From assembly GCA_017550385.1 (NCBI GenBank), contig JAFZPJ010000060.1, positions 16,552 through 80,551 on the forward strand: DNA of 64,000 bases. The letters run 5' to 3'. Position 1 is the first letter of the stretch. The number at the start of each line of letters is the position of its first letter. Of the stretch, positions 16,021 through 24,372 are shown piece by piece. This DNA comes from Clostridiales bacterium (GTDB taxonomy: Bacteria > Bacillota > Clostridia > Saccharofermentanales > Saccharofermentanaceae). The position numbers and the translations under genes are program-made. The notes under the pieces were generated by a model. It worked only from the letters and a program-made list of their open reading frames with translations. It had not been told where the DNA came from and made no database searches.

Positions 16021-18651
16021 ATGAGATATGAGTTTACGGATAAGAACGGTACGTTCCGGGCAACCGAGACCGGTGATACGAGTTTCCTCTATCTGCCGAT
16101 AGCATCTCCTTCCGGAGTGTTAAGCTGCATCACGCCTTCGGGCAGGGGCGATTCCAGGCTGTCGCAGAATCAGTATCTGCTCCCGCCTGTAGTCGTTGAA
16201 GACCTGCAGGAGTCGATGGCCGGCCGTAACTTCTGGTTCGATATCGAGGGCGTGGGTTTAAGATCTGCCTTCGGATTCTCTCTTGCCCAGCTCGGTGCCA
16301 AGGACAACATGACGCTCGAGGGCGGCATGCTCTGGCAGAAGACGTCTCTTGAGATCGCTGACGGCGTACTTTGCGAGACATTGGACTTCGCGCCTGTAGG
16401 TACCGCGAGAACAGAAGTCATGCAGGTTACCGTTACCAATAACAGCGGCATTGATATCACGTTCACTCCTTCTGCAGCCGTACCGATCTTCGCGCGCGGT
16501 GCAGATCACATAAGAGACCACAGACATGTTACTTCTCTTCTCAACGTTATCCGCGTCAAGGATATCGGAGTTGAGGTCGAGCCCACGATGGCTTTCGATG
16601 AGAGGGGACACCACAGGAATTCCGACGTATATGCTGTCTACGGAAGAGACGGTGCAGGCAATGCTCCTGCCGAGATCTTCCCGACGGTCATCTCTTACAC
16701 GGGCGAGGGCGGCAATCTGCTTAATCCCGCAGGAGCCAAGACAGGAACGGTCGGCATGGCGCCCGGGTCCGTCGTGAACGGCGAGGAGGCATTTGCAGGC
16801 ATCAAGTTCGCTTCCCGTAAGCTTCTCCCGGGCGAGACCGCAACCTACAACATCATCATGAGCTTCGGTACGGAAGGTTATGATTATCTCGACAGTGCCA
16901 ATGTCGCTTCGGCATTCGATGCTCTCAAGGAATACTGGAAAGACCAGAAGATAATCCACACGTCTACCGGCGACGACAAGTTCGACGGCTGGATGGAGTG
17001 GGTCAGCGTGCAGCCGCAGCTCCGTAAGCTCTACGGTTGCTCGTTCCTTCCTTACCACGACTACGGCAGGGGCGGAAGAGGCTGGAGAGACCTCTGGCAG
17101 GATTCGCTCGCGCTGCTCCTGAGGGATCCTTCCCAGGCGAGAGAAGACCTCGTCAGCTACTTCGCAGGCATCAGGACGGACGGCTCCAACGCGACCATCA
17201 TCGGCGCGAAGAGGGGCGAGTTCATCGCTGACCGTAACGGCATCGCCAGAGTATGGATGGACCACGGCTTCTGGCCGATGTTTACGGTAAACCTCTACCT
17301 CGAGCAGACGGGTGATTATGAGTTCCTTTTCGAGAAGGAGCCGTACTTCAAGGACAGACAGATAATGAGGGGAGAAGCGGCAGATGAGAGCTTCGATCCT
17401 GAAGATAAGCCCCAGCAGCGCACTGCATCCGGCGAGGTCTACGAGGGCTCGCTCATCGAGCACCTCCTCGTGCAGCAGGTAACGCAGTACTTCGACCGCG
17501 GTGAACACGGCAACATGAGGCTCAGGGGTGCCGACTGGAACGATGCTCTGGACATGGCGTCCAAGCGCGGTGAGAGCGTGGCGTTTACTGCGGCTTATGC
17601 AGGTTCCCTTGGTATCCTCGCTGATATGGTCAAGGCTTCCGGCCGGGAGAAGATCGAAGTCTTCGAAGAGCTTGCTACGCTTATGGATTCCGCGGATGCA
17701 GGTGTGGCTGAGCTTCCCGACCGCCTCGCAGAGTACGAGAAGAAAGTCGCTTCCCGTGTGAGCGGAATCCGCGTGGAACTGCCTGCAGAAGAGCTCATCT
17801 CCAAGCTCGTTAAGATGAGCGAGGCTATCCGGGAGCACATCAGAGCAAACGAGATAGTCGGTGACGGAGAAGGCAACTCCTGGTTCAACGGCTACTACGA
17901 TAACGACGCGGAGAGAGTCGAGGGCGTGATCGGCGGCGATGTCCGCATGATGCTCACATCCCAGGTGTTCACGGTAATGTTCGGCACGGCGACGGATGCC
18001 ATGGTGGGAGACGTCATCAAGGCTGCCGACAAGTACCTCTATGCGCCCGCTCTCGGTGGATATAAGCTTAATACTGACTTCCATGAGGTCAAGATGAATA
18101 TGGGCAGGGCATTCGGCTTTGCTTACGGCGAGAAAGAGAACGGCGCTGTATTCTGCCACATGGCAGTAATGTATGCTTACGCGCTCTATTCCAGGGGCTA
18201 TGCAAGAGAAGGCTATAAGGTCTTCGATGCCCTGTACCGTCAGAGCGTTGCCGAAGGTCCCGACGGCGGCAGGATGTATCCGGGAATCCCCGAATACTTC
18301 AACGGCACGGGACGCGGAATGTATCCGTATCTCACCGGCGCTGCAAGCTGGGCGGTTATGCTCGTGCTTAAGCAGATGTTCGGCGTGTCCGGACGCGGCG
18401 GCAAGCTCGTCCTCGCACCGGCGCTCCTCAGCGAGCAGTTTGGCGAAGACGGCAGGGCAGAGGTATCGCTGTACCACGACGGCAAGCCGCTGAAGGTTAC
18501 ATATGTCAATTCCGGCCGCAAGGACTTCGGTGAGTATAAGATCTCCCGCGTAACCGTTGGCGGAAACGAGTATCCTTGCGGAGGCGCGGAGTTTGAAGTG
18601 CCGGAAGAGAGCCTTGCCGGTGCGGATTCCATTGTTGTTGAGTTAAGCTAA
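16021..18651 (+). CDS. GH94-like glycoside phosphorylase (cellobiose phosphorylase-type)
   Basis: 876 residues, in the range of GH94-type phosphorylases. An N-terminal beta-sandwich (about 1-280) is followed by an (alpha/alpha)6 barrel with LPYHDYGRGGRGWRDLWQD (about 341-360), which lies where GH94 proteins have their RD..QD substrate motif. ADWNDALD (about 502-509) carries the expected catalytic Asp. GGDVRMMLTSQVF and GAASWAVMLVLKQMFG are also family-like. It should cleave a beta-linked disaccharide or oligosaccharide with phosphate, yielding a sugar 1-phosphate. There is no signal peptide, so it acts in the cytosol. The exact sugar is not readable. Confidence 0.75.
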   Translation: MRYEFTDKNGTFRATETGDTSFLYLPIASPSGVLSCITPSGRGDSRLSQNQYLLPPVVVEDLQESMAGRNFWFDIEGVGLRSAFGFSLAQLGAKDNMTLEGGMLWQKTSLEIADGVLCETLDFAPVGTARTEVMQVTVTNNSGIDITFTPSAAVPIFARGADHIRDHRHVTSLLNVIRVKDIGVEVEPTMAFDERGHHRNSDVYAVYGRDGAGNAPAEIFPTVISYTGEGGNLLNPAGAKTGTVGMAPGSVVNGEEAFAGIKFASRKLLPGETATYNIIMSFGTEGYDYLDSANVASAFDALKEYWKDQKIIHTSTGDDKFDGWMEWVSVQPQLRKLYGCSFLPYHDYGRGGRGWRDLWQDSLALLLRDPSQAREDLVSYFAGIRTDGSNATIIGAKRGEFIADRNGIARVWMDHGFWPMFTVNLYLEQTGDYEFLFEKEPYFKDRQIMRGEAADESFDPEDKPQQRTASGEVYEGSLIEHLLVQQVTQYFDRGEHGNMRLRGADWNDALDMASKRGESVAFTAAYAGSLGILADMVKASGREKIEVFEELATLMDSADAGVAELPDRLAEYEKKVASRVSGIRVELPAEELISKLVKMSEAIREHIRANEIVGDGEGNSWFNGYYDNDAERVEGVIGGDVRMMLTSQVFTVMFGTATDAMVGDVIKAADKYLYAPALGGYKLNTDFHEVKMNMGRAFGFAYGEKENGAVFCHMAVMYAYALYSRGYAREGYKVFDALYRQSVAEGPDGGRMYPGIPEYFNGTGRGMYPYLTGAASWAVMLVLKQMFGVSGRGGKLVLAPALLSEQFGEDGRAEVSLYHDGKPLKVTYVNSGRKDFGEYKISRVTVGGNEYPCGGAEFEVPEESLAGADSIVVELS

Positions 18652-18652
18652 G

Positions 18653-18694
18653 CAAAATTACTGCAAGAGTTACTGCGCTTGCAGTAACTTTGTC
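18653..18694. repeat. 42-bp hairpin repeat, copy 1
   Basis: The 36-bp core at 18659-18694 is identical to 18724-18759, and the six bases before it match with one difference. It contains TACTGCAAG...CTTGCAGTA (18659-18667 / 18679-18687) and an overlapping AGTTACTGC...GCAGTAACT (18669-18677 / 18681-18689), two hairpins that exclude each other. Confidence 0.85.
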
Positions 18695-18717
18695 AGTAAA
18701 AAAGGGCGTTTTTGACC

Positions 18718-18759
18718 CAAAAGTACTGCAAGAGTTACTGCGCTTGCAGTAACTTTGTC
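18718..18759. repeat. 42-bp hairpin repeat, copy 2
   Basis: Second copy, 23 bases after the first 42-bp unit. The stretch between the copies contains GGGCGTTTTTGACCC (18704-18718), which can form a small stem of its own. The pair lies between the phosphorylase stop and the rubrerythrin promoter region and could act in 3'-end processing or termination. Confidence 0.85.
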
Positions 18760-18859
18760 GTTAACTACAGCCCTGTACTGCCCGCCACTAAAAATTAACA
18801 GTATTATTCACTCAAAACGGATATACTGTATTTATCATTTCCAATTGGAGGAATCAAAT

Positions 18860-19399
18860 ATGGCTAACAAATACGCTGGCACACAGACAGAGAAGAATCT
18901 CCAGGCCGCTTTCGCAGGCGAGTCCCAGGCTAGGAATAAGTATACTTATTTCGCTTCCAAGGCTAAGAAGGAAGGCTTCGAGCAGATCGCAGCTATCTTC
19001 CTCCAGACAGCTGACAACGAGAAGGAACACGCTAAGATGTGGTTCAAGGAACTCGAGGGCATCGGCGATACTGCAGCTAACCTCGCAGCAGCTGCTGACG
19101 GCGAGAATTTCGAGTGGACAGACATGTACGAAGGTTTTGCAAAGACTGCAGAGGAAGAGGGTTTCCCGCAGCTTGCAGCTAAGTTCAGGATGGTAGGCGC
19201 CATCGAGAAGCGTCACGAAGAGAGATACAGAGCGCTCCTCAACAATGTTGAGACAGCAGCAGTCTTCGAGAAGAGCGAAGTCAAGGTTTGGGAGTGCAGG
19301 AACTGCGGCCACATCATCGTCGGCACAAAGGCACCTGAGCTCTGCCCGGTATGCGCTCATCCCAAGAGCTATTTCGAGATCAGCGCAGAGAACTACTGA
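18860..19399 (+). CDS. rbr: rubrerythrin
   Basis: 179-residue peroxide-reducing iron protein of anaerobes. The N-terminal four-helix domain carries the diiron ligands ([37 protein letters not shown]). The C-terminal rubredoxin domain has two CxxC pairs (CRNC, CPVC) for a FeS4 site. It uses reductant to convert hydrogen peroxide to water in the cytosol. The ATG at 18860 has TTGGAGG just upstream; longer in-frame starts are unsupported. Monocistronic with its own terminator. Confidence 0.95.
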   Translation: MANKYAGTQTEKNLQAAFAGESQARNKYTYFASKAKKEGFEQIAAIFLQTADNEKEHAKMWFKELEGIGDTAANLAAAADGENFEWTDMYEGFAKTAEEEGFPQLAAKFRMVGAIEKRHEERYRALLNNVETAAVFEKSEVKVWECRNCGHIIVGTKAPELCPVCAHPKSYFEISAENY

Positions 19400-19425
19400 T
19401 ACCGGTATTTGCCTGAATTACAGTG

Positions 19426-19456
19426 AGGGACCCTTCGGGGTCCCTTATTTTTGTCC
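19426..19456 (+). terminator. rubrerythrin terminator
   Basis: A perfect 8-bp stem AGGGACCC / GGGTCCCT closed by a TTCG tetraloop is followed by TATTTTTG. Confidence 0.9.
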
Positions 19457-19461
19457 GGATA

Positions 19462-19470
19462 TGTTATGCT
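19462..19470 (+). promoter_or_regulatory. extended -10 of the GNAT gene
   Basis: TGTTATGCT (19462-19470) ends eight bases before the ATG at 19479. No ribosome site intervenes, so translation is probably leaderless or nearly so. Confidence 0.5.
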
Positions 19471-19478
19471 TGAGACAT

Positions 19479-19946
19479 ATGGTACGTGAAGCTGAAGTTA
19501 AAGACATCCCCGATATCCTGAGGCTGCTGGTCCAGGTCGACATGGTCCACCATAATGCTCGCCCGGATCTGTTCAAAGGTCCGGCGACCAAGTACAACAG
19601 TGAAGAGATAGCGCAGATCATAGAGGATACGGGCAAGCCTCTGTTCGTTTTCGAAGACGAGACGGGAGCTGTAACGGGGCACGCCTTCTGCATCTCCAGA
19701 CAGATCGTGGGAGACAGCGTCCTGACGGACATCAAGACTCTGTATATTGACGATATCTGCGTCGACGAGAATGCCCGCGGCAGGGGCGTCGGCAAGGCGC
19801 TGTATGAACACGTTAAGAAGTATGCCGGAGATAATGGTTACTACAACATCACTCTCAACGTATGGGAAGGCAATCCCGGTGCACGGGCTTTCTACGAGGC
19901 AATGGGCCTGAAGCCGCAGAAGATCGGGATGGAAGAGATATTGTAA
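19479..19946 (+). CDS. GNAT-family N-acetyltransferase
   Basis: 155 residues. The acetyl-CoA binding motif A (DDICVDENARGRGVGKALYEH, about 88-108, with the R/Q-x-x-G-x-G/A loop RGRGVG) is followed by motif B with NVWEGNPGARAFYEAMGL. These are typical for single-domain GNAT enzymes acting on small molecules or protein N-termini. The acceptor is unknown. The start at 19479 is chosen because the domain begins there (MVREAEVKDIPDILRLL) and because the frame upstream runs through the rubrerythrin gene and its terminator. Confidence 0.85.
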   Translation: MVREAEVKDIPDILRLLVQVDMVHHNARPDLFKGPATKYNSEEIAQIIEDTGKPLFVFEDETGAVTGHAFCISRQIVGDSVLTDIKTLYIDDICVDENARGRGVGKALYEHVKKYAGDNGYYNITLNVWEGNPGARAFYEAMGLKPQKIGMEEIL

Positions 19947-19953
19947 GCAGGGA

Positions 19954-20508
19954 TTACTGAGGTTTGGGGAATCCGAGCTTGTCGAGAATGCTGTCGATCC
20001 TGGATCTGTGATCGTCGTTGTCTTCGGTCGTATAGACGAAGATAAACGAATTGCCGGACCAATACCAACCTCCGTAACAATAACCTTCCATCGGGTATTC
20101 TTCGGTCGTTCCGTCCAGAGTGAAGTAAGCATATTTGTCCGTGGATTCTTCTTTGACGGATCCGTCAAAGGTTCCGGACTCCACCATTATGGAATATACT
20201 TCATCGAACATTTCTTTGGCTTCGCTTTCTTCATCGGTGTGCCACAGATATGCCACGACGCAGTTATAGTAGTAACCGTCTTTGGCACGGACATCATTAC
20301 CGAACTGAATGCACTCGAGTTCACTGCCTTCAGGACCTTTGATATTCATAAAGTCACTGTCTTCTGCTAAGGCTTTGGCATCCTTGATCGCTTTTTTGAA
20401 TTCATCCGAAGTAATGCTCCTGACGCCTTTTGGTGCGCAGGCTGCTATGGAGAGGACCATAGAGCCCAATAGAACAAAAGACAATGCTTTTTTTAAAAAC
20501 TTACTCAT
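19954..20508 (-). CDS. putative secreted lipoprotein, unknown function
   Basis: 184 residues. The signal peptide MSKFLKKALSFVLLGSMVLSIAAC ends in a lipobox (SIAAC), and acylation would occur on that Cys. The mature domain is acidic and Tyr-rich, without motifs I recognise. The ATG at 20508 is preceded by GGGAGGA on the minus strand; upstream starts would bury the signal peptide. It is convergent with the GNAT gene, only seven bases apart. Confidence 0.7.
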   Translation of the reverse strand: MSKFLKKALSFVLLGSMVLSIAACAPKGVRSITSDEFKKAIKDAKALAEDSDFMNIKGPEGSELECIQFGNDVRAKDGYYYNCVVAYLWHTDEESEAKEMFDEVYSIMVESGTFDGSVKEESTDKYAYFTLDGTTEEYPMEGYCYGGWYWSGNSFIFVYTTEDNDDHRSRIDSILDKLGFPKPQ

Positions 20509-20647
20509 AATAAGTCCTCCCTTAAAGTGTGGATTTGGCTTCATAGTACTATATGGCGCCGAATGGTACAAATGGGTGATAGCCATCTTGACGCCTGATA
20601 TGTAAAATAATACTGAGAACAAATATCTTTGACAGGCGAGGTGCGAT

Positions 20648-22561
20648 ATGATCAAAGCAAAAGTTCAGAAGTTTATGGCGGCCGTGCTGGCTGCGATCAT
20701 CGCGGCAGCGGTATTCCCGGCTTTGCTGGATAACGAGACGGTCCTGGCGAGTCCGACGTATTGTCCTACTGTAAACGTCACTACCATCGATGAATCCGGT
20801 AGCATTATAAGTGAAGTCGGCGGTTCTTACGGTATCCCGGGAGATCCCAAAGTCACCGGTGAGACTGTGTTTTTGTTGGCAACTCCTAATCCGGGATTTG
20901 TTCTGGTGAGCGTTACGTACGGAAACGGAGTCACAGGCGGTGTTGACATTACAAAAGATATGAGCTTTGTTGTAGAAGACTTCAATCCTGTCATTGATAT
21001 CCTTTTCCAAAGACAGTCTGTAGTCGGAGTAGAATGGGTACCCGGCGAAGGCGGAACCGGATCTCCTGTGGTATGGCCTTCAGTAGTCCCGGGAACTGAG
21101 ATAACTTCGATAGCGGATCTTCCTGATGGTTGGACCGCACCTGCCGGGCAACGCTTGATATCTTGGAAGATGGAAGATGTGACTGGTGCTCACGTATGGC
21201 AGGCTGGCACCAATGAGAAGATCGTCAGCGAGACGGTTATGACAGCTGTCTATGGTAACTGGGTTACAGGCTGGGAAGATAACGGAGCTAATGGTGTTGA
21301 TGAGAGTTTTGGAGTAAATGATTGGGCTCTCGAAATCTCAAAGACGGATGCAAAGGTTCCGGTCATCCCGGGAAATTCTGAATATATAGAGGTATATCTG
21401 AAGGACGGTTACTGTCTTAAGTATAACCAAGTGGAAGTTGTCGGCGTCAACAGTAATACTGTATATGCCAAAATGAAGATGACCCATTCTACAGCTTTCG
21501 GCAATAACTGCTTCTATGGTGAATTCACAATGCCTAACGAGGACGTTAAGCTTCGTTTCGAGACTAAGATCGGCGATCCTGCAGATGAGCCTGCAGAACC
21601 CTATGAATCTTACCCCCAGATCACAGGCGGCAAAGCTCATGTCCAGGATATCGGAGATGTAACTGTCGAACCTGATCCCGAGACGAGCATAATCACACTC
21701 GGTACGACCGGTCAGTCCAAGCGCATTGAGCAGATCACGATCAACTTCAGCAATCCGACATCTTACTCCGGTACGCTCCAGTACAGGGTACACGTTCAGG
21801 ACATCGGCTGGATGGACTGGGTCGATGCGGGCAATCCTGCAGGCACCACAGGCCAGTGTAAGCGTATAGAAGCCATCGAGATACGTCTCACCGGCGAACT
21901 GGCAGACTATTATTCAGTCATATACAAGGTCCACATTCAGGATTACGGTGATGCGCAGGGCTGGGTCAAGGACGGCACTCTGGCAGGCACTACGGGCGAA
22001 TCCAAGAGGATCGAAGAACTCTGCGTGTCTATCGTTCCCAAAGGTCTCGGTGAAGCGCCTTCGATCAAGTACAGAGTTCACGTTCAGGACTACGGCTGGG
22101 AAAGCAAGTATGCGTGCGACGGCGCCATGAGCGGCACTTCCGGCCAGTCCAAGAGGCTTGAGGGCATCGAGATCTTTATCTCCGGCACACAGTACGGCGG
22201 CGGCGTTAAGTACAAGACACACGTACAGGACATCGGTTGGGAAAGCTCATGGTCTTATGACGGCGAAATGAGCGGTACCCAGGGACAGTCCAAGAGACTC
22301 GAAGGAATCTCTATTGAGCTTTATGGTGAGATAGCTCAGTACTATGACATCTACTATAGAGTCCACGCTCAGGACATCGGCTGGCTGTCATGGGCTTGCA
22401 ACGGAGACTATGCGGGCACTGCAGGCAGATCGGCTAGACTTGAAGGCATTCAGATCGTGCTCGTTCCTAAGGGATCTCCTGTTCCGGGTGAGACCTATCA
22501 GGGCATAACTTCCGTCAGCCCGATGTGCTTCGTTGAAGGCTTTGATACACCTGTTGGTTAA
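20648..22561 (+). CDS. secreted ChW-repeat protein with InlB/bacteroidal-repeat-like head
   Basis: 637 residues. A signal peptide (about 1-35, cleavage near VLAS) is followed by a region resembling bacterial beta-repeat domains (about 38-190, with NPGFVLVSVTYGNG and MTAVYGNW). The C-terminal part (about 325-615) contains six clostridial hydrophobic-with-conserved-W repeats, each with an H(V/I/A)QDxG core and a GTxGxSxRLEGI-type ending. ChW repeats are known in secreted clostridial proteins, where they are thought to mediate surface or substrate binding. There is no LPXTG or other sorting signal. It lies 46 bases before a second ChW gene, so the two are probably cotranscribed. Confidence 0.8.
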   Translation: MIKAKVQKFMAAVLAAIIAAAVFPALLDNETVLASPTYCPTVNVTTIDESGSIISEVGGSYGIPGDPKVTGETVFLLATPNPGFVLVSVTYGNGVTGGVDITKDMSFVVEDFNPVIDILFQRQSVVGVEWVPGEGGTGSPVVWPSVVPGTEITSIADLPDGWTAPAGQRLISWKMEDVTGAHVWQAGTNEKIVSETVMTAVYGNWVTGWEDNGANGVDESFGVNDWALEISKTDAKVPVIPGNSEYIEVYLKDGYCLKYNQVEVVGVNSNTVYAKMKMTHSTAFGNNCFYGEFTMPNEDVKLRFETKIGDPADEPAEPYESYPQITGGKAHVQDIGDVTVEPDPETSIITLGTTGQSKRIEQITINFSNPTSYSGTLQYRVHVQDIGWMDWVDAGNPAGTTGQCKRIEAIEIRLTGELADYYSVIYKVHIQDYGDAQGWVKDGTLAGTTGESKRIEELCVSIVPKGLGEAPSIKYRVHVQDYGWESKYACDGAMSGTSGQSKRLEGIEIFISGTQYGGGVKYKTHVQDIGWESSWSYDGEMSGTQGQSKRLEGISIELYGEIAQYYDIYYRVHAQDIGWLSWACNGDYAGTAGRSARLEGIQIVLVPKGSPVPGETYQGITSVSPMCFVEGFDTPVG

Positions 22562-22607
22562 GTGTTTGAAGTATAGGTCAGATAAATAAATCAAGGGAGG
22601 AAAACTA

Positions 22608-24218
22608 ATGTTAAAAGCAAAAAGAATCGCCGGCAGTATTACGAGTGCTGCTGTCACGACCGCAATCCTTCTCGGTGCAGTAATGCCGGGCGTGGTTCTC
22701 GCAGATGAGGTCACGATCCTGAATGAAGGATTCGAAGGATCGAATCTTATCTCTAGTGGATGGGGTTGCGAGTACTACACGGATAATGGTAGTGATTGGT
22801 CTTGGGCTATCCAAACTAGTGCATATTTGGAGAATAGGTCCGATGATCTAATTGAGTCTGCATACAGTGGCAGTAAATCAGCATATATTGGTTGGCATAA
22901 TGATTTGGGTTATGATTTCTCAATCCTTATCTCACCTCAGATGGATCTTAGTTCTTACCAGTCCGCATCACTGAGTTTTTACTTCATTAATCCTAAAGAT
23001 GTTTATAACGGGACTGAACAGTTGTCGCTGTGGTACCGCGTCGACGGCGATGAATGGATGCCGATCACAGCGTTTACTGACGGAGACAATCCTCATAGCG
23101 ATTGGACATCAAGCGGTAAGATCACTCTTCCGGATGATGTGCTTGCAAAGAATGTTGAGATCGGATTCAAAGCTCTTGAAGGCAATGGTTATGGAATCGG
23201 AATCGATAACGTTGTCGTTAAAGGCGAGGAGATTACTGCAACAGAAGGCGATCCTGAATTTGATCCGTATGCGTGCATGCCTGAGATCACAGGCGGTAAG
23301 GCGCACATTCAGGATATCGGTGATAAGACTTTCTATCCGGAGCCCGAGACAGGAATAATGACGCTAGGTACTACCGGTCAGGGTAAGCGAATGGAGCAGA
23401 TGACGTTCTATTTCGATAACCCCACAGGATTGTCCGGCACGCTTCAGTACAGGGTACACGTCCAGGACATCGGCTGGATGGATTGGGTGAATGCAGGACA
23501 GCCGGCAGGAACCACAGGTCAGGGCAAGCGTATCGAAGCCATCGAGATGCGTCTGACGGGCGAGCTTGCCGAGTATTACTCCGTCGAGTATATAGTACAC
23601 ATTCAAGATTACGGTTATAACCAGGGTTGGGTCAAGGATGGTGCACTTGCCGGCACGACAGGTGAATCCAAGCGTATCGAAGAGGTTTCTGCTTGGATCG
23701 CGCCTATCGGTACAGATTCCTATACTTGTGTTAAGTACAGAGTACATATCCAGGATATCGGATGGGAAAGCGAATACGCTTACGACGGCGAGATGAGCGG
23801 TACTTCCGGTCAGTCCAAGAGACTCGAGGGCATTGAGCTCTGCCTTGAAGGACTTGAGTATTCCGGCGGCATCAAGTACAAGACACACGTACAGGATTAC
23901 GGATGGCAGGGCTGGTGCTATGACGGCGAGATGAGCGGAACGCAGGGTGAGTCCAAGAGACTGGAAGGTATCTGCATCGAGCTCTACGGTGAAGTCGCGA
24001 ATTACTACGACGTCTACTACAGAGTTCACGCGCAGGATATCGGCTGGCTGTCATGGGCTTGCAACGGCGATCCGGCAGGCACTGCAGGCAGATCCGCAAG
24101 GCTTGAAGGTATCCAGATCGTGCTCGTTCCTAAGGGATCTCCCGTTCCGGGCGATACATATGAAGGTATTACGTCCGTCAGCCCTATGTGTTTCGTTGAA
24201 GGCTTCGGCGAAGGTTGA
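22608..24218 (+). CDS. secreted ChW-repeat protein with jelly-roll (choice-of-anchor J-like) head
   Basis: 536 residues. Signal peptide to VVLA (about residue 32), then a beta-sandwich region (about 35-205). There EGFEGSNLISSGW, SAYIGWHND, LISPQMDLSSYQSASLSFYF and GYGIGIDNVVV resemble MAM/cleaved-adhesin or choice-of-anchor J domains. Six ChW repeats (about 225-520) follow in the same order as in the preceding gene and nearly identical to them in places. The ribosome site AGGGAGG precedes the ATG. It ends at a strong terminator. Confidence 0.8.
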   Translation: MLKAKRIAGSITSAAVTTAILLGAVMPGVVLADEVTILNEGFEGSNLISSGWGCEYYTDNGSDWSWAIQTSAYLENRSDDLIESAYSGSKSAYIGWHNDLGYDFSILISPQMDLSSYQSASLSFYFINPKDVYNGTEQLSLWYRVDGDEWMPITAFTDGDNPHSDWTSSGKITLPDDVLAKNVEIGFKALEGNGYGIGIDNVVVKGEEITATEGDPEFDPYACMPEITGGKAHIQDIGDKTFYPEPETGIMTLGTTGQGKRMEQMTFYFDNPTGLSGTLQYRVHVQDIGWMDWVNAGQPAGTTGQGKRIEAIEMRLTGELAEYYSVEYIVHIQDYGYNQGWVKDGALAGTTGESKRIEEVSAWIAPIGTDSYTCVKYRVHIQDIGWESEYAYDGEMSGTSGQSKRLEGIELCLEGLEYSGGIKYKTHVQDYGWQGWCYDGEMSGTQGESKRLEGICIELYGEVANYYDVYYRVHAQDIGWLSWACNGDPAGTAGRSARLEGIQIVLVPKGSPVPGDTYEGITSVSPMCFVEGFGEG

Positions 24219-24240
24219 TCCCCGCCCCCTTAGTTGTTGA

Positions 24241-24281
24241 CAAAGACCTCTTAAGCTTCTGCTTGAGAGGTCTTTGTTTTG
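24241..24281 (+). terminator. terminator after the second ChW gene
   Basis: A 16-bp stem CAAAGACCTCTTAAGC (24241-24256) / GCTTGAGAGGTCTTTG (24261-24276) with one G-U pair and a TTCT loop is followed by TTTT. Confidence 0.9.
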
Positions 24282-24323
24282 CCTGCCTGAGAATGAGCAT
24301 TTCGAGCGCGATTATGGTAGCAT

Positions 24324-24329
24324 TATAAT
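24324..24329 (+). promoter_or_regulatory. -10 box of the zinc-ribbon gene
   Basis: TATAAT lies between the terminator at 24241-24281 and the next gene; the -35 at 17 bases spacing (TTCGAG) is poor. The in-frame ATG at 24328 overlaps this box, so it cannot be the start of a message made here. Confidence 0.5.
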
Positions 24330-24372
24330 GTCCGTCCGTACGGGAATGCGGCCGGGGAAAGGGGATAGGGAT

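Noticed and set aside
16258-18477. 739-residue open frame antisense to the phosphorylase gene
   Set aside because: It is a shadow frame: the sense gene has family motifs throughout, while the antisense frame has no recognisable motif, promoter or ribosome site. The same applies to long antisense frames at 47859-49328 and 54173-55558.
18653-18759. CRISPR array (36-bp repeats with a 29-base spacer)
   Set aside because: Only two repeats exist, the flanking bases are also conserved, each repeat folds into strong alternative stems, and no cas gene lies in the window. It fits a duplicated hairpin element better.
18755-18859. N-terminal extension of rubrerythrin
   Set aside because: The frame opens earlier, but the ribosome site TTGGAGG directs initiation at 18860, and the known family starts there.
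19245-19478. Longer GNAT protein beginning inside the rubrerythrin gene
   Set aside because: The upstream part overlaps the rubrerythrin gene in another frame and crosses its terminator; the GNAT domain begins at 19479.
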